This document shows positions 17,807-28,041 of a stretch of DNA of 64,000 bases, one piece after another. Origin of the DNA: Wenyingzhuangia heitensis (lineage in GTDB: Bacteria > Bacteroidota > Bacteroidia > Flavobacteriales > Flavobacteriaceae); contig NZ_JAASQL010000002.1 of the NCBI RefSeq assembly GCF_011762155.1, positions 124,001 to 188,000 on the forward strand, given 5' to 3'. Position 1 is the stretch's first letter, and each line of letters opens with the position of its first letter. A program made the translations under genes and the position numbers. A model generated the notes under the pieces. It did not search any database. It saw only the letters and a list, made by a program, of their open reading frames with translations, and had not been told where the DNA came from.

Positions 17807-18709
17807 ATGAAAGAACAATTTTACAAGTACATACAAAATTTACAAGATACCATCTGTACAGGATTAGAAACTGTAGATGGAGAAGCTAAATTTGTAGAAG
17901 ATTTATGGGATAGACCAGAAGGTGGTGGAGGTAGAACTCGTGTGATTTCTAACGGAAAAGTATTCGAAAAAGGAGGTGTAAATATATCTTCTGTTCACGG
18001 AGAGTTACCATTAGCCTTGCGTAAACAATTTGGAGTAGAAGCTGGTAATTTTTATGCTTGTGGATTGAGTTTGGTTTTACATCCAACAAACCCAATGGTG
18101 CCAACAGTTCATGCTAATTGGAGGTATTTTGAAATGTATGATGAAACAGGTGAAATTGTTACACAATGGTTTGGAGGAGGACAAGATTTAACTCCTTATT
18201 ATTTGTTTGATGAAGATGCAATCCATTTTCATACCGTTTGTAAAAACGCTTGTGATAAACATAACACTGAATTTTATCCTTTATATAAAAAGAAATGTGA
18301 TGATTATTTTTGGAATGATCACAGAAACGAAGCTAGAGGTATTGGTGGTTTGTTTTTTGACTATTGCAAACCTACAGAAGGGATGTCCTTAGAGCAATGG
18401 TACAATTTTGTAACTGAAGTAGGGAATAGCTTTTTAGAAAGTTATGTACCCATTGTAGAAAAACGAAAAAAATTAACATATACCAAAGAACAAAGAGACT
18501 GGCAAGAAGTTCGCAGAGGTCGTTATGTAGAATTCAATTTGGTACATGACAGAGGAACTTTGTTTGGATTAAAAACCAACGGTAGAATAGAATCTATTTT
18601 AATGAGTTTACCTCCACATGTACAATGGCATTATTGTCACGAACCTAAAAAAAACAGTTGGGAAGAAAAACTCATCAAAGTTTTAATGAAACCAAAAAAA
18701 TGGATATAA
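17807..18709 (+). CDS. hemF: Oxygen-dependent coproporphyrinogen-III oxidase
   Basis: 300 residues, soluble. FVEDLWDRPEGGGGRTRVI near residue 30, VHGELPLAL, MVPTVHANWRYFE, WFGGGQDLTPYY (signature), EARGIGGLFFDY, and RRGRYVEFNLVHDRGTLFGL are diagnostic of the aerobic HemF family. It oxidatively decarboxylates coproporphyrinogen III to protoporphyrinogen IX, which HemJ then uses. Presence of HemF rather than HemN here implies aerobic haem synthesis. Last gene of the rightward hem run, closed by a strong hairpin. Confidence 0.98.
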   Translation: MKEQFYKYIQNLQDTICTGLETVDGEAKFVEDLWDRPEGGGGRTRVISNGKVFEKGGVNISSVHGELPLALRKQFGVEAGNFYACGLSLVLHPTNPMVPTVHANWRYFEMYDETGEIVTQWFGGGQDLTPYYLFDEDAIHFHTVCKNACDKHNTEFYPLYKKKCDDYFWNDHRNEARGIGGLFFDYCKPTEGMSLEQWYNFVTEVGNSFLESYVPIVEKRKKLTYTKEQRDWQEVRRGRYVEFNLVHDRGTLFGLKTNGRIESILMSLPPHVQWHYCHEPKKNSWEEKLIKVLMKPKKWI

Positions 18710-18741
18710 AAAAAGCCTTATCGAAAGATGAGGCTTTTTTT
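18708..18741 (+). terminator. Terminator behind hemF with a GAAA tetraloop
   Basis: AAAAAAAGCCTTATC and GATGAGGCTTTTTTT pair around the stable GNRA loop GAAA, ending in seven T. It begins inside the hemF stop codon and closes the hem operon. Confidence 0.92.
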
Positions 18742-18826
18742 ATGAATAAATATAAATTTAAGTCATGGATTGTGTCTTATATGGCGATTTAGTGTTGTTT
18801 TTATTGAATAATATATAATATTATTG

Positions 18827-18848
18827 TGATAATATTAAATTATTATCA
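18827..18848. promoter_or_regulatory. Possible operator before the first GH16 gene
   Basis: Inverted repeat TGATAATA - 6 bases - TATTATCA ends 3 bases before the ATG at 18852. In such AT-rich DNA this could be chance, but the position over the expected leader fits a repressor site or an RNA hairpin masking the start. Confidence 0.3.
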
Positions 18849-18851
18849 TTT

Positions 18852-19850
18852 ATGAGGTTTTTAGTTATTATGTTCTCAGTAGTAAAAAACTTAATTTTTC
18901 TTTCAATATTTATCATTTTAACATCTTGTACTTCCGAAGAAGCTGATGATCCTATCTTAGATATTATCAATGAAATTCCTTTAGATAAGCCAGAACCCGA
19001 TATTACAGATAGTGGAGTTTTATATCCGATGTCTGATATAGAAAATAAAGGTAATTGGATTTTAAATAAGGAAATAAGTGATGAATTTAATTTAGATGTT
19101 CTAGATGAAGATAGATGGCATATTCAAGGGAAAAATGGAGAGTATGTTTCTAATTTTATAGGTAGAGCACCTTCACAATTTTCTACAGAAAACATTAAAA
19201 TTGAACAAGGAGTATTAAAGTTAATCTCTAAATGGGAACCAGATTTTAATTTTAATACTGTAAAAACACAAACTGTTGGAAATGTAGTTTATAAATATGA
19301 GAATATAACTACAGCAGCTTTAGTAGGAAAAAAGTATTTTAAATATGGTTATATGGAGATTAAAAGTAAATCTGCCAAAGCACCTGTAACTAGCTCTTTT
19401 TGGACGACTGGAAATAAGTCAGAATTAGATATGTTTGAAACTTTTGGAGGTCATAAAACAAGTGATACATGGCGTAAAAGATTAAAATACAATGCCATTA
19501 GCTGGGATCCTAATAATAAGTATTACTTGCCTGATGGTTTAGGGCCTGCTTATACAACTAATATTCAGGTAGCTCATAACACGGCAGATGAATTTCATGT
19601 ATATGGTTTTGAGTGGTCATCAGATTATATAAAAATTTATATAGACGGTGTTTTACACGACAAAGGAAACTTAACTAAAGATATCGTAACAAATAATGGG
19701 ATTGATTTAGAAAGATGGGTAACAGATGTAGGTTATAAAATTTGGGTAGATTCAGAAACATTTCCTTGGCTAGGTATCCCTACAGAAGATGATTTGCCTG
19801 CAACTTATCAAATAGACTACATAAGAGTTTGGCAAAAAAAGACTATTTAA
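18852..19850 (+). CDS. GH16 family glycoside hydrolase, lipoprotein (agarase/porphyranase-like)
   Basis: 332 residues. Hydrophobic leader ends in FIILTSC, a lipobox, with acidic residues just after (TSEEADD), which favours surface display in Bacteroidota. The GH16 domain (about 55-330) has ISDEFNLDVLDEDRW, the active-site strand SELDMFETFG (nucleophile and acid/base Glu of an ExDxxE beta-bulge motif), HVYGFEWSSDYIKIYIDG, and ends YQIDYIRVWQKK. GRAPSQFSTENIKIEQG resembles agarase/porphyranase-type GH16 enzymes more than laminarinases; exact substrate (agar, porphyran, carrageenan) is not settled. Followed 42 bases later by a second GH16 gene. Confidence 0.85.
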   Translation: MRFLVIMFSVVKNLIFLSIFIILTSCTSEEADDPILDIINEIPLDKPEPDITDSGVLYPMSDIENKGNWILNKEISDEFNLDVLDEDRWHIQGKNGEYVSNFIGRAPSQFSTENIKIEQGVLKLISKWEPDFNFNTVKTQTVGNVVYKYENITTAALVGKKYFKYGYMEIKSKSAKAPVTSSFWTTGNKSELDMFETFGGHKTSDTWRKRLKYNAISWDPNNKYYLPDGLGPAYTTNIQVAHNTADEFHVYGFEWSSDYIKIYIDGVLHDKGNLTKDIVTNNGIDLERWVTDVGYKIWVDSETFPWLGIPTEDDLPATYQIDYIRVWQKKTI

Positions 19851-19892
19851 ACCATTTTTATTGGTGTAAAATCTTAACTAAACTAATCAAAA

Positions 19893-21122
19893 ATGAATAC
19901 AAATATACAAAGTACGGGAAATGTAATTACAGCAAAAGTTATTAATGTATTTTTAATTTCTATAATTTTATTATTAAATACAGCTAATTTATTTTCACAA
20001 CAATTACCATCAAGTATTGCAAATAAATACCGAAACACAATTGATTGGAGTATTTCTGATAGTTTTAATAATGATAATATTAATTTAAATAAATGGACCT
20101 ATGTTAAGGTATATGGAAAAAGTATTGCTACGTCAGAGTATGCTTTTATACCTAAAGGTAAAGGTTATTTAAGTATTAATGCAAAACGATCATCAAAAAG
20201 AGGTGGAGGAATATCTACCAAACAAGCTAGACAATATGGTTTTTATACTTTTAAATGGAGAGCTTATGGATTTAATGCATCAAACGCAACTGGATGGATT
20301 CCAGCGGTTTGGGGTGCTGGTCAAAATTTTGGAAAAGAGGTAAGAAGAATTAATCCATTTCCTAATAAAAGATTAGAATTAGATGCTATAGAAATTTATG
20401 GTCACAATGGAAGGACTCAATGGAGAGCTCAATCTATAGCATGGACAGGTTTTCATCCAAACAATACATTGGTTGAACAAAGATTAATTGCTGGAAAAAC
20501 AGATTTTACTAATTGGAAAATTCATGGACTTGAATATCATCCTAACTATGTTCGTTTATGGCAAAAAAATAACGGAACTTGGAGGCAAATAAAAACGGTT
20601 TGGTTTGTTAATAACTCTACCAACGCTAATAGAATAAATAAAACTCATAATAATAAACTATATTGGATATTATGGAATGTACTTCATAACAAATCAAATA
20701 ACCTAAATGATTCAGCTCTTCATGTAGATTATTTCTATTACTTTCCATATAAACAGACAAATTCTAATGTTAGTAATAATAATTTAGAGAATACGGTAGA
20801 TTATTCAGAATCATTAGGTGTTTTAAAAAGTAATGAAGATATAATTAGTAGCAATATAACTTCTGTTAAGAGTTTTCCAAACCCATCGTACGGTTCAAGT
20901 ATTAGTATTGATTATAATATAGTAGCTGAAGGAAATGTTAATTTAATAGTTTTTGATACGAATGGAAAATTGATTTCAACTTTAGTTAGCAATGAGTTTT
21001 TAAAGACAGGAAATTATTCCAATAACATTGAAACATCTAAGTTTCCAAAACCGGGAGTATATTATTGTAGATTAGAAACGAACAAAGGGGTAGAAACACA
21101 TAAAATAATTATTTCAAAATAA
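19893..21122 (+). CDS. GH16 family glycoside hydrolase with type IX secretion signal
   Basis: 409 residues. Signal peptide hydrophobic core VFLISIILLLNTANLFS, then a GH16 domain (about 45-285) with SDSFNNDNINLNKWTY, GFYTFKWRAYG, and RLELDAIEIYGHNG carrying the ExDxxE catalytic motif. After an Asn/Ser linker, residues 325-409 form a type A sorting domain: SFPNPSYGSSISIDYNI, VFDTNGKLI, and PGVYYCRLETNKG with a basic end. So it is exported by Sec, then secreted by the type IX system, while its tandem partner stays membrane-anchored. The two sequences are quite different, suggesting complementary cleavage of one algal galactan. Confidence 0.86.
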   Translation: MNTNIQSTGNVITAKVINVFLISIILLLNTANLFSQQLPSSIANKYRNTIDWSISDSFNNDNINLNKWTYVKVYGKSIATSEYAFIPKGKGYLSINAKRSSKRGGGISTKQARQYGFYTFKWRAYGFNASNATGWIPAVWGAGQNFGKEVRRINPFPNKRLELDAIEIYGHNGRTQWRAQSIAWTGFHPNNTLVEQRLIAGKTDFTNWKIHGLEYHPNYVRLWQKNNGTWRQIKTVWFVNNSTNANRINKTHNNKLYWILWNVLHNKSNNLNDSALHVDYFYYFPYKQTNSNVSNNNLENTVDYSESLGVLKSNEDIISSNITSVKSFPNPSYGSSISIDYNIVAEGNVNLIVFDTNGKLISTLVSNEFLKTGNYSNNIETSKFPKPGVYYCRLETNKGVETHKIIISK

Positions 21123-21127
21123 TAATG

Positions 21128-21604
21128 TTATAATTTTAAGTTTTCCAAACGTGTTTTATAATCAAATTGTAAATCTTGATGTAATGTTGTTAGTTTTCTT
21201 TCGATAAGTTTTATTTCTCTGTAAAAAAGATTAAGTAATTGTTGATTTTTAGTGATTGAAGGTTGAACTGAGCGTAGTTTCCTACAAAAATAGAGTAGGA
21301 GTTCAACTTCAGTTTCTTTTATATTAGAATATCTAATATAGGTTTTCGTAATTTTAAGAGTTTTTCTGATAGTTTTTTTCATATAAAAAAATGAAGAGGT
21401 ATTCATCCCTTTAAACAATAGATCAATCTCCTTTTTAATTTCGTAAATATAATCTTCCTCATTCTTAGACTCAAATAACAAATAGGTAAGTAGTTCTTTG
21501 TTTTCTTTTTTAAACTTAGAAAGTCTTAAAACAACCTCTATAAGCTCAGTTCTATCTAGGGTGTTTAATTCAGTTTTAAGTTGATTAACATTTGCAGTAT
21601 CCAT
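21128..21604 (-). CDS. Conserved hypothetical protein, helical
   Basis: 158 residues, rich in Leu, Lys, Glu and predicted mostly alpha-helical. It begins DTANVNQLKTELNTLDRTEL, then VVLRLSKFKKENKELLTYLL; a middle basic part (FYMKKTIRKTLKITKTYIRY) is followed by two more amphipathic helices. No signal peptide or membrane segment. I do not recognise the function; it resembles small cytoplasmic unknowns widespread in flavobacteria. It converges on the second GH16 gene with only 5 bases between stops and no visible terminator. Confidence 0.75.
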   Translation of the reverse strand: MDTANVNQLKTELNTLDRTELIEVVLRLSKFKKENKELLTYLLFESKNEEDYIYEIKKEIDLLFKGMNTSSFFYMKKTIRKTLKITKTYIRYSNIKETEVELLLYFCRKLRSVQPSITKNQQLLNLFYREIKLIERKLTTLHQDLQFDYKTRLENLKL

Positions 21605-21646
21605 TGTATTGAGTTGTAAATTGATATACTAAAATAGGAATATTTA

Positions 21647-21687
21647 TAAAAACAAAAACCTCGCAAATAGCGAGGTTTTTGTTTTTA
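21647..21687 (-). terminator. Terminator behind gltD
   Basis: Perfect 18-bp stem (core AACCTCGC / GCGAGGTT) around AAATA, with A/T-runs on both sides; it lies 13 bases past the gltD stop on the minus strand. Confidence 0.9.
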
Positions 21688-21699
21688 TATAAAAGAATA

Positions 21700-23166
21700 T
21701 TATTGAATACCTACTAAGTCTCCAGCCATATCTTTAGATGGTAAATCAGATTTACCCATTAAGAAAATATCTACTTGACGAGCAGCTTCACGACCTTCAG
21801 AAATTGCCCAAACAATTAATGATTGTCCTCTACGCATATCTCCTGCAGCAAATACATTTGGAATGTTTGTTTGGTAGCTACCATACTCAGCTTTGTAATT
21901 AGAACGAGCATCCGTTTCAATTCCTAATTGTTCAGCAATTGTAGCTTCTGGACCTGTAAATCCAAGAGCTAATAAAGCTAAATCACAAGGCCATATTTTC
22001 TCAGAACCTTCAATTTCAATTAATTGAGGTCTTTGTCCTGGAACCATTTTCCATTCAACATTAACAGTTTTTAATGCTGTTAATTTTCCGTTTTTATCTT
22101 TGATAAATTCCTTCGTATTAATCAACCAGTTTCTTTCACATCCTTCTTTATGAGAAGTAGATGTTTTTAACTGTAATGGCCAATAAGGCCAAGGAGTAGT
22201 TGGTGATCTGTGTCCAGGTGGTTTAGGCATAATTTCAAAATTAGCCACAGATGTTGCACCTTGACGGTTAGAAGTACCTACACAGTCAGAACCTGTATCT
22301 CCACCTCCAATAACAATTACATTTTTACCTGTTGCTAAAACTTGGTCTTTTACTTCTTTACCAAAAACAACTTTAGTTTGTTGTGTTAAGAAGTCCATAG
22401 CTTGTACCACACCGTCAGCATCAATACCAGGAGTTGGTAAAGAACGTCTTTGTGTTGCTCCACCACATAAAGTAATAGCATCAAAAGCTTTTAATTCATC
22501 AATAGAAACGTTTACACCTACGTTAGCGTTTACTTTAAAAGTAATTCCTTCAGCTTTTAAAATAGCGACACGACGATCTATAATTCCTTTTTCCATTTTA
22601 AAGTTAGGAATACCATAACGTAACAATCCTCCAACTTCATCATCTCTTTCAAAAACAGTAACGGTATGTCCTGCTCTGTTTAATTGTTGCGCTGCAGCTA
22701 AACCAGCAGGTCCAGAACCTACAACAGCTACAGTTTTACCTGTTCTAGTTTTAGGTGGTTGTGGTTTAATCCATCCTTCTTTAAAAGCACGCTCTACAAT
22801 GTTTTTTTCTATATTTTCAATAGAAATAGGATCTTCTATAATACCTAATACACACGCTTTTTCACAAGGTGCTGGACATAAACGTCCTGTAAATTCAGGA
22901 AAGTTATTTGTAGAGTGTAATATTAAAGAAGCTTTTTGCCACTCTCCTTGGTGTACCATGTGGTTAAAATCAGGAATTAAATTTCCTAATGGACAACCAC
23001 TATGACAGAAAGGAATACCACAATCCATACAACGAGATCCTTGTTCTGTAATTTCAGTCTCATTTAAAGGGACTGTAAATTCATTATAATTATGTACGCG
23101 CTCTTCAACAGCTTTGTACGATTCGTCTTTTCTTTCGAATTCTTTAAATCCAGTTACTTTTCCCAT
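21700..23166 (-). CDS. gltD: Glutamate synthase, small (beta) subunit
   Basis: 488 residues. N-terminal cysteine sets in SRCMDCGIPFCHSGCPLGN and RLCPAPCEKACVLG bind Fe-S clusters; VAVVGSGPAGLAAAQQL is the FAD site and VIVIGGGDTGSDCVGTS the NADPH site, followed by VFAAGDMRRGQSLIVWAI. It takes electrons from NADPH and passes them to GltB for glutamate formation from glutamine and 2-oxoglutarate. It starts 1 base after the gltB stop, so expression is coupled and stoichiometric. Confidence 0.97.
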   Translation of the reverse strand: MGKVTGFKEFERKDESYKAVEERVHNYNEFTVPLNETEITEQGSRCMDCGIPFCHSGCPLGNLIPDFNHMVHQGEWQKASLILHSTNNFPEFTGRLCPAPCEKACVLGIIEDPISIENIEKNIVERAFKEGWIKPQPPKTRTGKTVAVVGSGPAGLAAAQQLNRAGHTVTVFERDDEVGGLLRYGIPNFKMEKGIIDRRVAILKAEGITFKVNANVGVNVSIDELKAFDAITLCGGATQRRSLPTPGIDADGVVQAMDFLTQQTKVVFGKEVKDQVLATGKNVIVIGGGDTGSDCVGTSNRQGATSVANFEIMPKPPGHRSPTTPWPYWPLQLKTSTSHKEGCERNWLINTKEFIKDKNGKLTALKTVNVEWKMVPGQRPQLIEIEGSEKIWPCDLALLALGFTGPEATIAEQLGIETDARSNYKAEYGSYQTNIPNVFAAGDMRRGQSLIVWAISEGREAARQVDIFLMGKSDLPSKDMAGDLVGIQ

Positions 23167-23167
23167 A

Positions 23168-26100
23168 TTATGATACTGTTAATTCTTCAAACATTGGTTC
23201 TTCATTTGCAATACGCTCTAAAGCTACTTTGTATTCTTTAGGCATTACTTTTACAAACTTAGCTAAGTTATTTTCCCAGTCAGCTAACACTTGTTTACCG
23301 CGATTACTGTCTGTATAAGCAACGTGCTTTTCAATCAATCCTTTTAATTCAGCTGCATCTTCTGCAGTAATAGGATCAAAGTCTATTGTTTCTTCGTTAC
23401 ACAATCCATCTGTAAATTTACCTGTTGTATTTAATACATAAGCATAACCACCAGACATACCTGCGGCAAAGTTACGACCTGTATCTCCTAATACAACAAC
23501 TCTACCACCAGTCATGTATTCACAAGCGTGATCACCAACACCCTCTACTACAGTAGTAGCTCCAGAGTTACGAACTGCAAAACGTTCACCAGCAATACCG
23601 TTAATATATGCTTGACCTTTAACAGCACCAAACAAACAAACGTTACCTACAATAATATTGTCTTCTGCAATAAAATCAGCTTTGGCTGGTTTCTTTACAA
23701 TAAGTTTACCACCAGACAATCCTTTACCTAAGTAGTCATTAGTGTTACCCTCTACAGTATAAGTTATTCCTTGTGCTCCAAATACTCCTAAACTTTGTCC
23801 GGCAGAACCTGTAAAGTTTAAGTTTAAGGTATCTTCAGGCAAACCTAAATGACCATAAATTTTAGAGATTTCGTTAGAAACAATTGCTCCTACGGAACGA
23901 TCTGTATTGCTAATAGGATAATTTAATGTAGTTACTTCTTTTCTAAAGATAGCAGCGTGTGCATCTTTTAAAATTTGAAAGTCAATTACATTGTCTAAGT
24001 TATGATCTTGTTTTTCAACATTCTTAACTGGTAAATCACTATATCCAGCAGGCTGGTGTAAAATAGCAGATAAATCTAATCCTTTAGCTTTATAATGATC
24101 AATAGCATTGTTTGAATTGATCTTTTGAGTTTGCCCCACCATTTCATCCATAGAACGGAATCCTAATTGAGCCATAATTTCTCTTAATTCATTTGCTACA
24201 TAGTAGAAAAAGTTAATTACGTGTTCAGGAGTTCCCTTAAAGTTTTTACGTAATTCTTTATCCTGAGTAGCAATACCTACAGGGCACGTATTTAAATGAC
24301 ACTTACGCATCATAATACATCCTGAAGCTACTAATGGTGCCGTTGCAAAACCAAATTCTTCTGCACCTAACAAGGCTGCAATAGCAACATCACGACCTGT
24401 TTTTAACTGACCATCACATTCTACAACAATACGAGAACGTAGGTTATTTAATACTAAGGTTTGTTGTGCTTCTGCCAAACCAAGTTCCCAAGGTAAACCA
24501 GCGTGTTTTAATGATGTTAAAGGAGAGGCTCCAGTACCACCATCGTATCCAGAAATCAAAACAACATCTGCTTTCGCTTTTGCTACACCGGCAGCAATGG
24601 TACCTACACCAACTTCTGATACTAATTTTACGTTGATACGAGCCTCACGGTTCGCATTTTTTAAATCGTAAATTAATTGAGCTAAATCCTCAATAGAATA
24701 AATATCGTGGTGTGGTGGTGGAGAAATCAATCCTACAAAAGGAGTTGAGTTACGAGCATCAGCAATCCAAGGTAATACTTTAGTACCTGGTAATTGACCA
24801 CCTTCTCCTGGCTTAGCACCCTGAGCCATTTTAATTTGAATTTCTTTAGCAGAACTTAAATAGTGAGAAGTTACACCAAAACGTCCTGAAGCAACTTGCT
24901 TAATAGCAGAGTTTTTATTGTCTCCGTTTGCATCTGGCTGAAAACGTCTTCTGTCTTCACCCCCTTCACCAGAGTTAGATTTAGCACCTAAACGGTTCAT
25001 GGCAATGGCTAAATTCTCATGAGCTTCACGAGAAATAGATCCGTAGGACATAGCTCCTGTTTTAAAACGCTTTACAATTTCGGTCCAAGGTTCTACTTCA
25101 TCAACTGGAATTGGGTCAAAGTTGGTAAACTCAAACAATCCACGAATGGTTAATAAACCTTTTGCTTGTTCGTTAATAGCGTTTTTATAAACATCGTAAG
25201 AAGCTTGGTCATTTAAACGAACAGCTTGTTGCAATTTAGCAACAGTTGTAGGGTTAAAAATATGACGTTCACCATTACGTCTCCATCTATAATCACCACC
25301 AATGTTTAAACCTAAACGCTTGTCAATGTATGTATCAGGATATGCGTATTTATATCTTTCGTTAATTTCTTTTTCAATCTCGTACAATCCAATACCTTCA
25401 ATTCTTGAAGCAGTGTAAGGGAAGTATTTCTCAACAAATTTAGAATTGAAACCAACAATTTCGAAAATTTGAGAACCTCTATATGAGTGTAATGTAGAGA
25501 TACCAATTTTGTTCATTACTTTTAAGATTCCTTTACCAATTGCTTTGTTAAAGTTATCTACAGCTTTTTGCTCGTCTAATTTAATAAATCCTTCTGTCAC
25601 CTGTAAACGGATAATTTCGTTTACCATGTATGGGTTAATTGCAGAAGCACCATATCCAAATAAGGTAGCAAAGTGATGTGGTTCACGAGGTTCTGCAGAT
25701 TCGATAACAATATCAAAATAAGAACGCTTACGCAAACGGTTCATTTGGTGATGAACATAAGAACAAGCTAATAAAGCTGGAATTGGAGCTTTTTCTTTAG
25801 AAGCACCTCTATCTGATAAGATAATAATGTTAACTCCGTTGTCTAAAGCTTTTGTTATTTTAGTGATGATTTCTTCTAGACCATCTTCTAAACCATTCAT
25901 TCCTTTTACCTTGTCATATAACATTTCGATAGTTTCAGCTTTAAAACCATCGATGTTTATATTTCTAATTTTCTCTAAATCATTATTAGAGATAACTGGG
26001 TTTTGAATTCTAAGTTTATGACATTGTTCTGCAGTAATGTCAAAAATGTTTTTGTCGTTTCCTAACGCTAAACTAATATCAGTAACTACTTCTTCACGAA

Positions 26101-27679
26101 TACCATCTAAAGGTGGGTTGGTAACCTGAGCAAATAATTGCTTAAAGTAGTTAGGAACTAATTGAGGTCTGTCTGATAAAACAGCAATAGGAGTATCTAT
26201 TCCCATAGATCCTAAAGCTTCTTTACCTTCTTGTGCCATTGGTACAATTACTTCTTGAATATCTTCAATTGTATAATTGTACAAACGTTGACGAGTTTTT
26301 AAATCCAATGTTTCTATAGGACAATTTTTATTGTCATTAGGAACATCTTTTAATCGTAAACTATTTTTAGCTAACCATTCTTTATAAGGTCTTTCAGAAA
26401 CAATTTTGTTTTTGATTTCCTCATCTTCAATGATTTTTCCTTTGTTCATGTCTACTAAGAACATTTTACCTGGCTCTAAACGACCATGGCTAACGATATC
26501 TTCTGGCTCAATTTTTACTACACCAACTTCTGATGACATAATTAATTTACCACTCTTAGTAACTGTATAACGAGAAGGTCTTAAACCATTACGGTCTAAT
26601 AACGCTCCTACATAATCTCCATCTGTAAAAGGAACTGAGGCAGGACCATCCCAAGGTTCCATAATACAAGAATTGTATTCGTAAAATGCTTTTCTGTCTT
26701 CAGACATGGTAGCATGTTTTTCCCAAGCTTCAGGAATGGTCATCATCATTACTTCTGGTAAAGAACGACCTGTTAAAGTTAACAACTCAACAGACATGTC
26801 CATAGAAGCTGAATCTGATTTTCCTGGTAAAATTATTGGGAATAATTTCTCCATGGTAGCAGCATCAAACACATCAGATTTCATGATTTCTTCACGAACA
26901 CGCATTCTAGATACGTTTCCTCTTAAGGTGTTAATTTCTCCATTCTGACATAAGAATCTAAATGGTTGTGCTAATTCCCAAGCTGGCATAGTGTTGGTAG
27001 AGAAACGTTGGTGTACCAATGCTAATCTTGTCACTAAATCTGGTTGCTGTAAATCGGTATAGTAAGGTCCAATATCTTCTGGCATAATAATACCCTTATA
27101 AATAAGTGTAGTATTAGATAAAGAAGGTAGGTAGAAGTAACTAGCTTCAGACATTTTAGAGTTACGGATAGTGTGCTCAGTAATTTTACGAGCAGCATAT
27201 AACTTAGCTCTAAAAATATTTTCTTCTAGCTCTCCTTGAGCAACAAATACTTGCTCAATATTTGGCTCAGATGCCAATGCAATTTCTCCCAATTGAGAAG
27301 AGTCCACAGGAACTTCTCTCCAACCTAAAACGGTTAATCCTTGGTTTGAAATTTCTTTTTCAAATACATCTTTACAAAATTTGTGTTGATTCGTGTTTTT
27401 GGGTAAAAACACCATTCCTACAGCATATTTACGCTGTTCTGGAATTTCAAAATCACAAACTCTTTTAAAGTAATCGTGAGGGATATCTATTAATAATCCA
27501 GCACCATCTCCGGTTCTACCGTCGGCACTAACACCACCACGGTGTTCTAGTTTCACTAAAATTTCTAATGCATCATGAATAATTTGGTTGGTTTTTTCAC
27601 CTTTTAGGTTACAAATAAAACCGGCACCACAGTTTTCATGTTCAAATTCTGGTAAGTATAGTCCTTGTTTCTGTATCAT
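23168..27679 (-). CDS. gltB: Glutamate synthase, large (alpha) subunit
   Basis: 1503 residues. A short propeptide precedes Cys17 ([11 protein letters not shown]), the class II glutaminase nucleophile. Residues 20-430 are the amidotransferase domain ([30 protein letters not shown]), 480-770 the central domain, 820-1190 the FMN-binding synthase barrel ([57 protein letters not shown]) with the 3Fe-4S cysteines in [20 protein letters not shown], and the C-terminal beta-helix with repeated GG motifs (1250-1430). Central enzyme of ammonia assimilation. A full-consensus promoter lies directly upstream. Confidence 0.98.
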   Translation of the reverse strand: MIQKQGLYLPEFEHENCGAGFICNLKGEKTNQIIHDALEILVKLEHRGGVSADGRTGDGAGLLIDIPHDYFKRVCDFEIPEQRKYAVGMVFLPKNTNQHKFCKDVFEKEISNQGLTVLGWREVPVDSSQLGEIALASEPNIEQVFVAQGELEENIFRAKLYAARKITEHTIRNSKMSEASYFYLPSLSNTTLIYKGIIMPEDIGPYYTDLQQPDLVTRLALVHQRFSTNTMPAWELAQPFRFLCQNGEINTLRGNVSRMRVREEIMKSDVFDAATMEKLFPIILPGKSDSASMDMSVELLTLTGRSLPEVMMMTIPEAWEKHATMSEDRKAFYEYNSCIMEPWDGPASVPFTDGDYVGALLDRNGLRPSRYTVTKSGKLIMSSEVGVVKIEPEDIVSHGRLEPGKMFLVDMNKGKIIEDEEIKNKIVSERPYKEWLAKNSLRLKDVPNDNKNCPIETLDLKTRQRLYNYTIEDIQEVIVPMAQEGKEALGSMGIDTPIAVLSDRPQLVPNYFKQLFAQVTNPPLDGIREEVVTDISLALGNDKNIFDITAEQCHKLRIQNPVISNNDLEKIRNINIDGFKAETIEMLYDKVKGMNGLEDGLEEIITKITKALDNGVNIIILSDRGASKEKAPIPALLACSYVHHQMNRLRKRSYFDIVIESAEPREPHHFATLFGYGASAINPYMVNEIIRLQVTEGFIKLDEQKAVDNFNKAIGKGILKVMNKIGISTLHSYRGSQIFEIVGFNSKFVEKYFPYTASRIEGIGLYEIEKEINERYKYAYPDTYIDKRLGLNIGGDYRWRRNGERHIFNPTTVAKLQQAVRLNDQASYDVYKNAINEQAKGLLTIRGLFEFTNFDPIPVDEVEPWTEIVKRFKTGAMSYGSISREAHENLAIAMNRLGAKSNSGEGGEDRRRFQPDANGDNKNSAIKQVASGRFGVTSHYLSSAKEIQIKMAQGAKPGEGGQLPGTKVLPWIADARNSTPFVGLISPPPHHDIYSIEDLAQLIYDLKNANREARINVKLVSEVGVGTIAAGVAKAKADVVLISGYDGGTGASPLTSLKHAGLPWELGLAEAQQTLVLNNLRSRIVVECDGQLKTGRDVAIAALLGAEEFGFATAPLVASGCIMMRKCHLNTCPVGIATQDKELRKNFKGTPEHVINFFYYVANELREIMAQLGFRSMDEMVGQTQKINSNNAIDHYKAKGLDLSAILHQPAGYSDLPVKNVEKQDHNLDNVIDFQILKDAHAAIFRKEVTTLNYPISNTDRSVGAIVSNEISKIYGHLGLPEDTLNLNFTGSAGQSLGVFGAQGITYTVEGNTNDYLGKGLSGGKLIVKKPAKADFIAEDNIIVGNVCLFGAVKGQAYINGIAGERFAVRNSGATTVVEGVGDHACEYMTGGRVVVLGDTGRNFAAGMSGGYAYVLNTTGKFTDGLCNEETIDFDPITAEDAAELKGLIEKHVAYTDSNRGKQVLADWENNLAKFVKVMPKEYKVALERIANEEPMFEELTVS

Positions 27680-27700
27680 ATTTTATATAAATATAGGCGA

Positions 27701-27730
27701 CAAAATTACGCAAATATTAATCAATATCAA
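27701..27730 (-). promoter_or_regulatory. Full-consensus Bacteroidota promoter of gltBD
   Basis: On the minus strand TTG (complement of 27728-27730), 19 bases, then TAATTTTG (complement of 27701-27708). This is the TTG-N19-TAnnTTTG pattern of the flavobacterial housekeeping sigma factor. The box ends 22 bases before the gltB ATG. Confidence 0.75.
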
Positions 27731-27975
27731 ACTATCAGAGTAGTTACATAAGTTTGTTTATTCAATATTGTTGTTTTGTTGCGAATAATTTATTTATGTC
27801 GTCTTTTTATTGTTAATGTGTTAATTTTTATCCTTTGTTTTTTTGAGGTTCAAAATATCTAAGTACTAAGATATTAAGTTGCTTTGTAATAAAATCCTGT
27901 GTTTTAAATATTTAGCTTATTTAGACTGAGTATGTATTGCGGGTGCTTAAAATTCTTGTTTTTTTAATAACAAAT
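27731..27975. other. Non-coding stretch with a palindromic repeat
   Basis: No coding frame is supported between the gltB promoter and the next terminator. At 27857-27878 lies a near-perfect palindrome around AGTACT (arms AATATCT / AGATATT), followed by TAAGTT. It shares AGTACTAAG and ATATTAAGTT with the hemE-hemF repeat. The remainder is AT-rich with no recognisable RNA. Confidence 0.55.
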
Positions 27976-28009
27976 AAAAGCCTGTCTATAAAGGTATAGA
28001 CAGGCTTTT
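27976..28009 (-). terminator. Terminator behind the type IX-secreted repeat protein
   Basis: Perfect 15-bp stem AAAAGCCTGTCTATA / TATAGACAGGCTTTT with an AAGG loop, about 30 bases past the stop at 28042 on the minus strand. Confidence 0.88.
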
Positions 28010-28041
28010 GTAATAAGTTGATTAACTCTGTAAAAAATATT

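Noticed and set aside
23528-23731. Plus-strand frame inside gltB
   Set aside because: Antisense shadow of the GltB C-terminal beta-helix; no start context or family resemblance.
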